Shown here piece after piece: positions 1-13,051 of a DNA stretch of 64,000 nucleotides. The stretch is from Cellulosimicrobium cellulans. GTDB taxonomy: Bacteria; Actinomycetota; Actinomycetes; Actinomycetales; Cellulomonadaceae. Made by a program: the position numbers and the translations under genes. The stretch is from assembly GCF_006539945.1 (NCBI RefSeq), contig NZ_BJNZ01000023.1:1-64000 (forward strand). Direction: 5' to 3'. A model generated the notes under the pieces. It did no database searches, had not been told where the DNA came from, and saw only the letters and a program-made list of their open reading frames with translations. Each line of letters opens with the position of its first letter. Within the stretch, counting starts at the first letter, position 1.

Positions 1-60
1 CCCGGCGACGCCGCACCCGCGCTGCGGGCGGACGGCGGGGCCGGGAAGGGTGACGGTCAT
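1..60 (-). CDS. pflA: Pyruvate formate-lyase activating enzyme, N-terminal fragment
   Basis: Only the first 20 codons are inside the window; the gene runs off the left edge. An ATG is preceded by a strong GAGGAG ribosome site 7 bases upstream, in the 20-base gap after the pflB stop. The visible residues carry no diagnostic motif, because the radical-SAM CxxxCxxC cluster would lie beyond the edge. The call rests on position: a gene directly after pflB on the same strand is normally pflA, the radical-SAM enzyme that installs the glycyl radical on PflB. Confidence 0.55.
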   Translation of the reverse strand, partial: MTVTLPGPAVRPQRGCGVAG

Positions 61-80
61 GGGTGGCTCCTCAGCGCTCG

Positions 81-2393
81 TCAGAGCGCGCCGTGGAAGG
101 TGCGCGAGAGCACGTCCAGCTGCTGCTCGCGCGTGAGGCGGACGAAGTTCACCGCGTACCCGGACACGCGGATCGTCAGCTGCGGGTAGTTCTCCGGGTG
201 GTCCATGGCGTCCAGGAGCGTCTCGCGGTTCAGCACGTTGACGTTCATGTGGTATCCCTCGGACCCGATGTAGGCGTCCAGGAGGCCGGCGAGGTTGGTG
301 ACCTGCTCCTCCTTGGTGCGCCCGAGGCCGCTCGGCACGACCGTGTTGGTCAGCGAGATGCCGTCCTGCGCCTCGTCGTACGGCAGCTTGGCCACCGAGA
401 GCGCCGAGGCGAGCATGCCGTGCGTGTCGCGCCCGTTCATCGGGTTGGCACCCGGGGCGAACGGCTCGCCGGCGCGGCGGCCGTCGGGCGTGTTGCCCGT
501 CGCCTTGCCGTACACGACGTTGGACGTGATCGTCAGGACCGACTGCGTGGGCACCGCGTCACGGTACGTCGGGTGCGTGCGCACCTTCGCCATGAACCGC
601 TCGACGAGGTCGACGGCGATCGCGTCGGCCCGGTCGTCGTCGTTGCCGAACGTGGGGTACTCGCCCTCGGTCACGTAGTCGACGACGAGGCCGCGCTCGT
701 CGCGGACGACGGAGACCTTCGCGTGCTTGATCGCCGACAGCGAGTCCGCCGCGACGGACAGGCCTGCGATGCCGCACGCCATCGTCCGCAGCACGTCCTT
801 GTCGTGCAGCGCCATCTCGAGGCGCTCGTACGCGAACTTGTCGTGCGACCAGTGGATGCAGTTGAGCGCCTCGACGTACGTCTCGGCGAGCCAGTCCATC
901 GTCGCGTCGAACTTCGCCATGACGTCGTCGAAGTCGAGCACGTCGCCCTCGACGGGCGCCGCCACCGGCGAGACCTGCTTGCCGGAGATCTCGTCGCGCC
1001 CACCGTTGATCGCGTAGAGCAGCGTCTTGGCGAGGTTCACGCGCGCGCCGAAGAACTGCATCTGCTTGCCGACCCGCATCGGGGACACGCAGCACGCGAT
1101 CGCCGCGTCGTCGCCCCAGTGCTGGCGGATGAGCTCGTCCGACTCGTACTGCACGGCGGAGGTGTCGATCGAGACCTGGGCGCAGTAGTCCTTGAAGCCC
1201 TGCGGCAGCTGCGGGCTCCAGAAGACCGTCATGTTCGGCTCGGGGGCCGGGCCGAGGTTGTAGAGCGTCTGGAGGAACCGGAACGAGTTCTTGGTGACGA
1301 GCGGGCGACCGTCCTCGCCCATGCCGCCGATCGTCTCGGTGACCCACGTCGGGTCGCCGGAGAACAGCGCGTCGTACTCGGGCGTGCGCAGGAACCGGAC
1401 GATGCGCAGCTTGATGACGAAGTCGTCGATGATCTCCTGCGCCTCGGACTCCGTGATGCGGCCGGCCTCGAGGTCGCGGTCGATGAAGACGTCGAGGAAC
1501 GTCGACGTGCGGCCGAGCGACATCGCGGCGCCGTTCTGCTCCTTCACCGCGGCGAGGTAGGCGAAGTAGAGCCACTGCACGGCCTCGCGGGCCGACGTCG
1601 CCGGGCCGGAGATGTCGTAGCCGTACGAGGCCGCCATCTCCTTGAGCTCGCCCAGCGCGCGGATCTGCTCCGCGTGCTCCTCGCGCTCGCGCACGACCTT
1701 CTCGCTGAACGGCTGCGTGTCGAGACCGAGCTTGTCGAGCTTCTTCGCGGCGATCAGCGCGTCCACCCCGTAGAGCGCGACGCGGCGGTAGTCGCCGATG
1801 ATCCGGCCGCGGCCGTAGGCGTCGGGCAGGCCGGTGATGATGTGGGAGCTGCGGGCGGCGCGCACGTTCGGCGGGTAGACGTCGAACACGCCCTGGTTGT
1901 GCGTCTTGCGGTACTCGGTGAAGACCTTCTTCAAGGTCTCGTCGACCTCGTAGCCGTAGGTCTGGAGCGCGCCCTCGACCATGCGCCAGCCACCGTTCGG
2001 CATGATCGCACGCTTGAGCGGGGCGTCGGTCTGGAGGCCGACGATCACCTCGTGCGCCTTGTCGATGTAGCCGGGCGCGTGCGCCGTGATCCCCGCGGGC
2101 GTGTGGGCGTCGACGTCGTAGATGCCCATCTCGCGCTCTTCGGGGAACATCGCGGACAGGGTGTCCCAGATCCCCGTCGTGCGCTCCGTGGGCCCCGCGA
2201 GGAACGACGCGTCGCCCGTGTACGGGCGGTAGTTGCGCTGGATGAAGTCGCGCACGTCGACCGAGTCGCGCCACGGGCCGTCGGTGAAGCCCTCCCAGGC
2301 GGGGACGTGCGCGGTGTCGTGCTGCGGGTCGACGCCGCCCTCCACCGCACGGCCGCCGCTCGTCGTGCCGGGTGCCTCGGAAACGCTGGTCAT
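81..2393 (-). CDS. pflB: Pyruvate formate-lyase (formate C-acetyltransferase)
   Basis: Converts pyruvate and CoA to acetyl-CoA and formate by a glycyl-radical mechanism in anaerobic cytosol. It has 770 residues against about 760 in E. coli. The catalytic cysteine pair is C434-C435 in IACCVSP, and the glycyl-radical site is G745 in RVSGYAVNF near the C-terminus. The longer open frame reaches further upstream, but the ATG used here (MTSVSEAPG) has an AGGGAGG ribosome site 6 bases ahead and puts the family N-terminus in register. pflA follows 20 bases downstream. PFL is uncommon in aerobic actinobacteria and implies mixed-acid fermentation. A Rex/CRP-type palindrome lies about 260 bases upstream. 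Confidence 0.97.
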   Translation of the reverse strand: MTSVSEAPGTTSGGRAVEGGVDPQHDTAHVPAWEGFTDGPWRDSVDVRDFIQRNYRPYTGDASFLAGPTERTTGIWDTLSAMFPEEREMGIYDVDAHTPAGITAHAPGYIDKAHEVIVGLQTDAPLKRAIMPNGGWRMVEGALQTYGYEVDETLKKVFTEYRKTHNQGVFDVYPPNVRAARSSHIITGLPDAYGRGRIIGDYRRVALYGVDALIAAKKLDKLGLDTQPFSEKVVREREEHAEQIRALGELKEMAASYGYDISGPATSAREAVQWLYFAYLAAVKEQNGAAMSLGRTSTFLDVFIDRDLEAGRITESEAQEIIDDFVIKLRIVRFLRTPEYDALFSGDPTWVTETIGGMGEDGRPLVTKNSFRFLQTLYNLGPAPEPNMTVFWSPQLPQGFKDYCAQVSIDTSAVQYESDELIRQHWGDDAAIACCVSPMRVGKQMQFFGARVNLAKTLLYAINGGRDEISGKQVSPVAAPVEGDVLDFDDVMAKFDATMDWLAETYVEALNCIHWSHDKFAYERLEMALHDKDVLRTMACGIAGLSVAADSLSAIKHAKVSVVRDERGLVVDYVTEGEYPTFGNDDDRADAIAVDLVERFMAKVRTHPTYRDAVPTQSVLTITSNVVYGKATGNTPDGRRAGEPFAPGANPMNGRDTHGMLASALSVAKLPYDEAQDGISLTNTVVPSGLGRTKEEQVTNLAGLLDAYIGSEGYHMNVNVLNRETLLDAMDHPENYPQLTIRVSGYAVNFVRLTREQQLDVLSRTFHGAL

Positions 2394-2555
2394 CTGGACC
2401 TCCCTCGTGCCTGACGCGCGGGTCCGCGCGCCTGCCGGGCCCGCCGGTCTCACGGGGCCCCGGGTGGAGGCCCTCGGTGGAGGTTCCGTCGGGCTCCTTC
2501 GCCACCTCCAGGCTAGGTTCACGACGGTCCGCGCGGAGGGGTTTCGGGGCGTCCG

Positions 2556-2569
2556 GGGACCTAGGTCCC
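2556..2569. promoter_or_regulatory. 14-base perfect palindrome GGGACCTAGGTCCC
   Basis: The two halves are exact complements around CTAG, 163 bases upstream of pflB and in its likely leader. It could be an operator or a transcript hairpin. No family of regulator is recognised. Confidence 0.4.
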
Positions 2570-2651
2570 GAGCCGGGCGGGACCCGGTGCCACCCGCCGA
2601 AAACCCCGGAATCGTGCGGTTCTCGGGACTTGGCGAGCATCGGGGAAGAAC

Positions 2652-2675
2652 GGCTTGTGATGACCTTCACAAGCC
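2652..2675. promoter_or_regulatory. Rex- or CRP/GlxR-type operator
   Basis: Perfect 9-base arms GGCTTGTGA and TCACAAGCC flank six bases (TGACCT). The core TTGTGATGACCTTCACAA matches the redox-sensor Rex consensus TTGTGAA-N4-TTCACAA at 13 of 14 defined positions. It matches the CRP/GlxR consensus TGTGA-N6-TCACA completely. Both regulators are known to control fermentation genes in other bacteria; which one acts here cannot be told from sequence. Confidence 0.65.
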
Positions 2676-2782
2676 CTCCCGACTCCCCGGCCGAACCCGC
2701 TCGAGACGGTCGTGACGCACGACACGGACGCACGTCACACGCTCGCCGGACGAGCCGACGGCTTCCGTGTGAGACTGCCCGG

Positions 2783-3880
2783 GTGAAGCGCACCGTAGGG
2801 GTCGAGGAAGAGTTCCTGCTCGTCGGCGACGACGGGCATCCGGTCGCCCGGGCCGCGGAGGCCCTGGAGGCGTCGGGCACCGACGACAAGGGCGGCGGGA
2901 CCGGCTCGCTCGAGTCGGAGTTCATGGAGGAGCAGCTCGAGACGGCGACGCACCCGCGGCGCGAGCTGGACGACCTCGCGACGGAGATCCGCGAGGGCCG
3001 TCGCCGTGCCCAGGACGCCGCGGACCGCGTCGGCGCCCGGGTCGCCGCGCTCTCGACGTCTCCCCTGCCGTTCGAGGGCACGACCGTCTCCCGTCTGCGC
3101 TACCTCGAGGCGCGCGCCGCGTTCGGCCTCACGGCGCGCGAGCAGCTCACGAGCGGGTGCCACGTGCACGTCGCCGTCGCGGACGACGTCGAGGGCGTCG
3201 CCGTCCTCGACCGCATCGGGCCGTGGCTCTCCACGCTCCTCGCGCTGAGCACGAACTCGCCGTTCTGGCAGGGCCAGGACAGCGGGTACGCGAGCTTCCG
3301 GTCCCAGGTCTGGTCGCGCTGGCCCACGTCGGGACCGACCCGGGCGTTCGGCTCCCCCGAGGCGTACCGGGCGGCGGTCGACGGGCTCGTCGCGACCGGC
3401 ACGATCCTCGACGAGAACATGGTGTACTTCGACGCCCGGCTGTCCTCGCGCTACCCGACGGTCGAGATCCGCGTCGCCGACGTGTGCCTCGACCCCGACA
3501 CCGCGACGCTCCTCGCAGCCCTCAGCCGGGGCCTCGTCGAGACGGCGGCACGCGAGGCCGCGGACGGCACCGCGCCCCCGGAGCTCCGCCCCGAGATCCT
3601 GCGTACCGCGTCGTGGCGCGCCGGGCGCTCGGGGCTCGAGGAGGACCTGGTCTCGCCGCTCACGTGGCGCCCCGCCCCGGCGCACGACGTCGTCGGGCTC
3701 CTGGTCGCGCACGTGCGGGACGCGCTCGTCGACGCGGGCGACCTGGACGCCGTGACGGAGCTCCTCGGACGCCTCTGGTCCGGCGGGAACGGCGCCCAGC
3801 GCCAGCGCGCGTGGCACGCGGCGTCCGGCGGGGACCTGCGCGCCGTCGTCGAGCAGGCCGTCGCGGTCACGCACTCCTGA
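2783..3880 (+). CDS. Carboxylate-amine ligase, YbdK / GCS2 family
   Basis: A 365-residue ATP-dependent ligase of the glutamate-cysteine ligase 2 superfamily. It begins with the family signature TVGVEEEFLLV (acidic metal-binding residues). Further motifs are ESEFMEEQLET, SGCHVHVAV and the C-terminal VEIRVADVCLDPDT. YbdK members show weak glutamate-cysteine ligase activity in vitro and their real substrate is often unknown. The GTG start follows the open frame's first family-like residue; no clear ribosome site precedes it, so a leaderless message is possible. It is divergent from pflB and convergent with the HAD gene. Confidence 0.9.
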   Translation: MKRTVGVEEEFLLVGDDGHPVARAAEALEASGTDDKGGGTGSLESEFMEEQLETATHPRRELDDLATEIREGRRRAQDAADRVGARVAALSTSPLPFEGTTVSRLRYLEARAAFGLTAREQLTSGCHVHVAVADDVEGVAVLDRIGPWLSTLLALSTNSPFWQGQDSGYASFRSQVWSRWPTSGPTRAFGSPEAYRAAVDGLVATGTILDENMVYFDARLSSRYPTVEIRVADVCLDPDTATLLAALSRGLVETAAREAADGTAPPELRPEILRTASWRAGRSGLEEDLVSPLTWRPAPAHDVVGLLVAHVRDALVDAGDLDAVTELLGRLWSGGNGAQRQRAWHAASGGDLRAVVEQAVAVTHS

Positions 3881-3933
3881 TCCGCCGCGGGGCGGCCGCC
3901 GGGTGCGGTGCGCGGCGTGCCGGCCGGCTCGCG

Positions 3934-4593
3934 TCAGACGGTGGCCGCGGCGCAGGCCGCGAGCGCCTCGAGGGTCGTGGCCGCGACGACGTCCGGCGCG
4001 TCGCCGCCCGACCAGGCCTGGCCGTGCGAGACCCACGCCGTGCGCACGCCGGCCGCACGACCCGCCGCGACGTCGAGGTGGGCGGCGTCGCCGACCATCC
4101 AGACCCCGGCGCGGTCGGCGTCCCGCGCTCCGACGCGGTCGAGCGCGATCTCCAGCAGGCGCGGGTCGGGCTTGGCGACGCCCTCCTCGTCGGAGACGAC
4201 GATCGCGTCGACGTGCGGCTCGACCGCGCAGCGGGCGATCTTGCCGCGCTGCTGGGCGGACGTGCCGTTGGTGACGACGACGACCCGGTCGCCGCGGTCG
4301 CGCAGCGCGTCGAGGGCGTCGAGCACGCCGGCATAGGCGCGCACGTGCTCGAGGATGCCGTGGCGGAAGCGGGTCACCACGGCGTCCAGGTCCGCCCCGC
4401 CGCCCAGCCCGAGCCGGTCGACGACGACGCGGGCCACGTCGCGCTTGGGCGCGTGGCCGCCCTGGTCGGCCGCGACGATCGCCGCGAGGTCGGAGGCGTC
4501 ACGCCCGGCGCGCGCGACGGCGTCGGCCGCCCAGGCAGCGAAGGCGTCGTCGCGCCCGACGAGCGTGTTGTCGAGGTCCAGGAGCCAGATCAC
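3934..4593 (-). CDS. HAD-superfamily hydrolase
   Basis: A 219-residue Mg-dependent phosphatase-type protein. The nucleophile motif LDLDNTL lies at residues 4-10, motif II is VVVTNGT, and the C-terminal motif is KPDPRLLEIAL...GVWMVGD. The helical cap between residues 15 and 85 places it among phosphoglycolate-phosphatase or YjjG-like enzymes (subfamily IA). The substrate is not predictable. The GTG start lies directly before IWLLDLD, as usual for the family, and has only a poor ribosome site. It is convergent with the YbdK gene and separated from dxs by a hairpin terminator. Confidence 0.85.
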   Translation of the reverse strand: MIWLLDLDNTLVGRDDAFAAWAADAVARAGRDASDLAAIVAADQGGHAPKRDVARVVVDRLGLGGGADLDAVVTRFRHGILEHVRAYAGVLDALDALRDRGDRVVVVTNGTSAQQRGKIARCAVEPHVDAIVVSDEEGVAKPDPRLLEIALDRVGARDADRAGVWMVGDAAHLDVAAGRAAGVRTAWVSHGQAWSGGDAPDVVAATTLEALAACAAATV

Positions 4594-4639
4594 GTGCCGG
4601 ACCCTAGCGCGCCGCCCACGCACACCGCCGCGATGTCCG

Positions 4640-4662
4640 CGCCGGAGCGCGGTGCTCCGGCG
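4640..4662 (-). terminator. Hairpin terminator after dxs
   Basis: Perfect 9-base stem CGCCGGAGC / GCTCCGGCG with a 5-base loop, 21 bases after the dxs stop. There is no U-run, as is usual for actinobacterial terminators. Confidence 0.6.
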
Positions 4663-4682
4663 GTCGCCCGCGGACCGCGCGC

Positions 4683-6596
4683 TCAGTCGCGCGCGAGCGC
4701 AGCCAGCGCGTCCAGGACGTCGCGCGCGACGTCGGCCGACGTGAGCCGGTACGCCGACGCCACCTGGTCGCGGGTCGCGTGGTCGAGGAACTGCGCGGGC
4801 AGCCCGAGCGCGTGCACGGGCGTGCGCACGCCGCCCTCGAGCGAGCGCTGCGCGAGGAGCGCGCCCACACCGCCGTCGGCGACGCCGTCCTCGACGCTCA
4901 CGACGAGGTCGTGCTCCCCCGCGAGCTTGACGAGCGCGCTCGGCATCGGCAGGACCCACGTCGGGGACGCGACGGTGACGTCGACGCCGTGCGCCGTGAG
5001 CGACTCCGCCGCCTCGAGCGCGACGCGCGCCATCGACCCGGGGCCGACGAGCAGGACGCGGGTGCGGGGGGCCGCGCCCGCGGCGCCGGCCTCCGAGGAG
5101 CCGTCCGGCACCGCGAGCAGGTCCACGCCGTCCACCGTGTCGACGGCGGGCAGGGCCTCCGACAGCGCCCCCTTGGGGTAGCGCACGACCGTCGGGGCGT
5201 CGTCGACGTCCACGGCCTCGCGCAGCGCCGTCCGCAGCGTCTCCTCGTCGCGCGGCGCGGCGAGCCGCAGGCCGGGGACGATGCGCAGCATCGCCATGTC
5301 CCACATGCCGTTGTGGCTCGCGCCGTCGTCACCCGTGATGCCCGCGCGGTCGAGCACGAACGTCACCCCTGCCTTGTGCAGCGCGACGTCCATGAGCACC
5401 TGGTCGAAGGCGCGGTTGAGGAACGTCGCGTACACGGCCACCACGGGGTGCAGCCCGGCGAACGCCATGCCGGCCGCCGAGGTCGCCGCGTGCTGCTCGG
5501 CGATGCCGACGTCGAACGTGCGCTCCGGGAACGCCTGCGCGAAGGGCTTGAGCCCCACGGGCTCGAGCATCGCCGCCGTGATCGCGACGACGTCGGTCCG
5601 GCGCCGGCCGATCTGGACGATCTCGTCCGCGAAGACGCTCGTCCAGCCGAAGCGCGACGGCGCGACCGGCAGGCCTGTCTCGGGATGGATCTTCCCCACC
5701 GCGTGGAAGCGGTCGGCGACGTCCTGCTCGGCGGGCGTGTAGCCGCGGCCCTTCTCGGTGAGCGCGTGCACGATCACGGGCGCGCCGTACGCCTTGGCCC
5801 GGCGCAGCGCGTGCTCCATGGCCTCCACGTCGTGGCCGTCGACGGGCCCGACGTACTTGATGCCGAGGTCCTCGAACATGCCCTGCGGGGCGACGACGTC
5901 CTTGAGGCCCTTCTTCAGGCCGTGCAGCCACTCGTACGCGAACCGGCCGGGCGCCCCGGACCGGCTGAGCGTGCGCTTGCCCCACTGCAGGAAGCTCTCG
6001 TAGCCGTGCGTCGTGCGCAGCGTGGAGAGGTGGTGCGCGAGGCCGCCGATGGTGGGCGAGTACGAGCGCCCGTTGTCGTTGACGACGACCACGAGGCGCC
6101 GGTCCTGGCTCTCGGCGATGTTGTTGAGGGCTTCCCACGCCATGCCGCCGGTGAGGGCGCCGTCGCCGATGACCGCGACGACGTGCCGGTCGGTGAGGCC
6201 CCGCACGACGTTCGCCTTCGCGATGCCGTCGCCCCACGAGAGGGCGGTCGACGCGTGCGAGTTCTCGACGACGTCGTGCTCCGACTCGGCGCGTGACGGG
6301 TACCCGGAGAGTCCGTCCTTCTTGCGCAGCGCCGAGAAGTCCTGGCGCCCGGTGAGGAGCTTGTGCACGTAGGACTGGTGGCCCGTGTCGAACACGAACG
6401 TGTCCGTCGGGGACGAGAACACGCGGTGCATGGCGATCGTCAGCTCGACGACGCCGAGGTTCGGGCCGAGGTGCCCTCCGGTGCGCGAGACCGAGTCGAC
6501 GAGGAACGTGCGGATCTCGGCGGCGAGCTCCCGCGCCTGCTCCGGGGTCAGCCGTTGCACGTCCTCGGGCGAGGTGATCGTGCCAAGCAGGCTCAT
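4683..6596 (-). CDS. dxs: 1-deoxy-D-xylulose-5-phosphate synthase
   Basis: First enzyme of the MEP isoprenoid pathway: condenses pyruvate and glyceraldehyde-3-phosphate using thiamine diphosphate. It has 637 residues, normal for the family. Visible motifs are [14 protein letters not shown] with the catalytic-region histidine, the thiamine motif [16 protein letters not shown], and [16 protein letters not shown] in the pyrimidine-binding domain. The ATG ([10 protein letters not shown]) has a GGAG ribosome site. It stands alone between terminators; a weak -10 TACAGT lies about 40 bases upstream of the start on its strand. No riboswitch is visible. Confidence 0.97.
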   Translation of the reverse strand: MSLLGTITSPEDVQRLTPEQARELAAEIRTFLVDSVSRTGGHLGPNLGVVELTIAMHRVFSSPTDTFVFDTGHQSYVHKLLTGRQDFSALRKKDGLSGYPSRAESEHDVVENSHASTALSWGDGIAKANVVRGLTDRHVVAVIGDGALTGGMAWEALNNIAESQDRRLVVVVNDNGRSYSPTIGGLAHHLSTLRTTHGYESFLQWGKRTLSRSGAPGRFAYEWLHGLKKGLKDVVAPQGMFEDLGIKYVGPVDGHDVEAMEHALRRAKAYGAPVIVHALTEKGRGYTPAEQDVADRFHAVGKIHPETGLPVAPSRFGWTSVFADEIVQIGRRRTDVVAITAAMLEPVGLKPFAQAFPERTFDVGIAEQHAATSAAGMAFAGLHPVVAVYATFLNRAFDQVLMDVALHKAGVTFVLDRAGITGDDGASHNGMWDMAMLRIVPGLRLAAPRDEETLRTALREAVDVDDAPTVVRYPKGALSEALPAVDTVDGVDLLAVPDGSSEAGAAGAAPRTRVLLVGPGSMARVALEAAESLTAHGVDVTVASPTWVLPMPSALVKLAGEHDLVVSVEDGVADGGVGALLAQRSLEGGVRTPVHALGLPAQFLDHATRDQVASAYRLTSADVARDVLDALAALARD

Positions 6597-6787
6597 GCAG
6601 ATGCTCCGTTCCGTTCCCGTGCGACCAGCCCGACAACTGTAGGCCGTCCGGGCAGGTGACCTGCGCAGCGGTGCGCGGGGCGACGGGACCTTCACGTCAT
6701 TGACGCACACTCCGGCGTCGGACGCACGGACCACCGTCGAGTGGAATGCCACTTCCGCTCTGCGGACATCAGAGTGCCGCGACCTCG

Positions 6788-8953
<2,166 letters not shown>

Positions 8954-8955
<2 letters not shown>

Positions 8956-8975
8956 CCCGACGCCGCGGTCGGGTC
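8954..8975. terminator. Convergent hairpin terminator
   Basis: Perfect 8-base stem GACCCGAC / GTCGGGTC with a 6-base loop. It overlaps the end of the NUDIX gene and lies 8 bases before the stop of the opposing DUF1801 gene. Confidence 0.55.
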
Positions 8976-8983
8976 TGGAGGGC

Positions 8984-9445
8984 TCAGGTGGGCTCCCCCG
9001 CCGACGGGCCGGAGAGCCGGCGGCCGAGCTCGGGGTCGCCCGTGAGGGTCGCGTAGGAACGCTTCACGACCTCCTCCAGGACGCCCAGGTCGACGGCGTC
9101 GAGGTCCTTCACGTAGACGCAGCCCTTGCCGACCGTGTGCGGGCCGAGGCGGTCCAGCAGCGCCGCGTGGGCGTCGACCCCGTCCATGAGGTAGACGGTC
9201 GTCGCCGCCTTGCGCGGCGAGAAGCCCGCCGCGGCCATGTCGCCCTCGCGTCCGCTCGCGTAGCGGTAGTGGTACGTGCCGAACCCGACGATCGACGAGC
9301 CCCACATCCGCGGCGGCTCCCCCGTGATGCGCGACAGGAGCTCGACGAGACGGTGCGCGTCGCGGCGCCGGACGGGGTCCGACACCGCCGCGAGGAACGC
9401 CTCGACGTCGGCGTCCGTGGGCTGGGTCGTGTTCTCGCTCGCCAT
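8984..9445 (-). CDS. DUF1801 domain protein
   Basis: A 153-residue protein with the DUF1801 (YdhG-like) pattern: MWGSSIVGFGTYHYRYASGREGDMAAAGFSPRK is represented by its core GFGTYHYRY and FSPRKAATTVYL motifs, with VGKGCVYVKDL further on. The fold is known from structures, but no reaction is established. The ATG (MASENTTQ) was chosen over an upstream in-frame start because only from there does the sequence look protein-like. It is a stand-alone gene between two hairpins. Confidence 0.8.
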   Translation of the reverse strand: MASENTTQPTDADVEAFLAAVSDPVRRRDAHRLVELLSRITGEPPRMWGSSIVGFGTYHYRYASGREGDMAAAGFSPRKAATTVYLMDGVDAHAALLDRLGPHTVGKGCVYVKDLDAVDLGVLEEVVKRSYATLTGDPELGRRLSGPSAGEPT

Positions 9446-9577
9446 GCCCCAGTCTCTCGCGGCACGGCGGCGGCGCGCGAGGTCGGCACTCCCGCGCAGG
9501 TTCGGCAGCCACGACCGCCGATCTCGCCAAGACGTGCCGAGCTCGCCACGGTCGCCCTCCAGACTGCCCGGGGACGA

Positions 9578-9615
9578 CGGCGGGGCGCCCACCTCGAGAG
9601 GTGAGCGCCCCGCCG
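9578..9615 (-). terminator. Strong hairpin terminator after acnA
   Basis: Arms of 17 bases (CGGCGGGGCGCCCACCT and its near-complement, one mismatch) enclose a CGAG tetraloop, 46 bases after the aconitase stop. It is among the strongest stems in the window. Confidence 0.75.
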
Positions 9616-9660
9616 GGGTGCGTCTGCGCCGTCGGGCAGGCCCGCAGCGCTACCGGGGGC

Positions 9661-12480
<2,820 letters not shown>

Positions 12481-12640
12481 TCGTAGCTCCTTCGTGGCGA
12501 GACGGTGGCACGGATGCCATGGTTCAGGGGGCTTCGCCCAGACTACGCCGGGCCGGCGCGCCGCTCGGACCGGGTCCGGAGGACCGCCCGAGCGGTGGTC
12601 GGCGGCTCGTCCACGACCCGCTGCGACCTGCACCGCGACC

Positions 12641-12667
12641 AGCATACCCCATATATCTTGACGTCAA
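12641..12667 (-). promoter_or_regulatory. Candidate acnA promoter
   Basis: Read leftward, TTGACG (12667-12662) is followed by 15 bases and TATGCT (12646-12641). The -35 box lies inside the palindrome at 12651-12674, so a protein bound there would block the promoter. The spacer is shorter than ideal. Confidence 0.4.
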
Positions 12668-12674
12668 GATATAT
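12651..12674. promoter_or_regulatory. 24-base perfect palindrome upstream of acnA
   Basis: ATATATCTTGAC is followed directly by its exact complement GTCAAGATATAT. It stands out as an AT-rich island in very GC-rich DNA. Such a symmetric TCTTGA-TCAAGA core is typical of MarR-family operators. In Streptomyces the MarR protein TamR is reported to regulate aconitase. That this is the same type of site is an inference. Confidence 0.7.
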
Positions 12675-12715
12675 GCCGGGCGTGCCGCGCGCGTGACGTG
12701 CTGACGGCTCCCGGC

Positions 12716-12949
12716 TCAGAGGTCGCAGTCGCACAGCAGGTTGAGCTCGACGACCTGCTCACCCTCGTCGGGCCGCGCCCAGGCCTCCGCCTCGGCCCGC
12801 GACGCGAAGCTCCGCCCCGCGAGCCGCCCGTTCGGCATCAGGACGCCCACGCCCACGATGTCCCGGACGTCGTCCGAGGCGTGGTGGGCCGGGGATCCCG
12901 CCTCAGCAGCCGCCGTCGTCGACCCGCTCGCTCTCGTCACGTCCCTCAC
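12716..12949 (-). CDS. Small hypothetical protein (77 aa)
   Basis: I do not recognise this gene. The product has a low-complexity N-terminus, then a compact segment IVGVGVLMPNGRLAGRSFASRAEAEAWA and an acidic end VVELNLLCDCDL with two cysteines. The segment resembles small actinobacterial proteins with a short beta-strand and helix. The GTG start is preceded by GGTGAGGGAC, part of a tandem repeat. Base composition by codon position looks coding, but the gene could be spurious. It lies upstream of, and on the same strand as, acnA. Confidence 0.5.
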   Translation of the reverse strand: MRDVTRASGSTTAAAEAGSPAHHASDDVRDIVGVGVLMPNGRLAGRSFASRAEAEAWARPDEGEQVVELNLLCDCDL

Positions 12950-13051
12950 CGTCCCTCACCGTCCCGCTCCTTCGACCGTCTCCCCCATCGTCCTCCCGGT
13001 ACGCGCCGTGGGGCACCCGGGTTCACGCAGGGCCGAGCGCACCCGGCGACG

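Larger units (their letters stand above)
2394..2782. other. Divergent regulatory gap between pflB and ybdK-like gene
   Basis: This 389-base gap separates two divergent genes and holds no convincing coding frame. It contains two perfect palindromes: a CTAG-centred one at 2556-2569 and a Rex/CRP-type site at 2652-2675. It also has an unusually AT-richer stretch around 2600-2670. I could not assign -10/-35 boxes with confidence for either gene. Confidence 0.7.

Noticed and set aside
63-2414. 783-codon open frame antisense to pflB
   Set aside because: A GC-skewed shadow of pflB: its product is Arg/Val/Asp-rich low complexity with no motif, while the opposite strand has complete PFL motifs.
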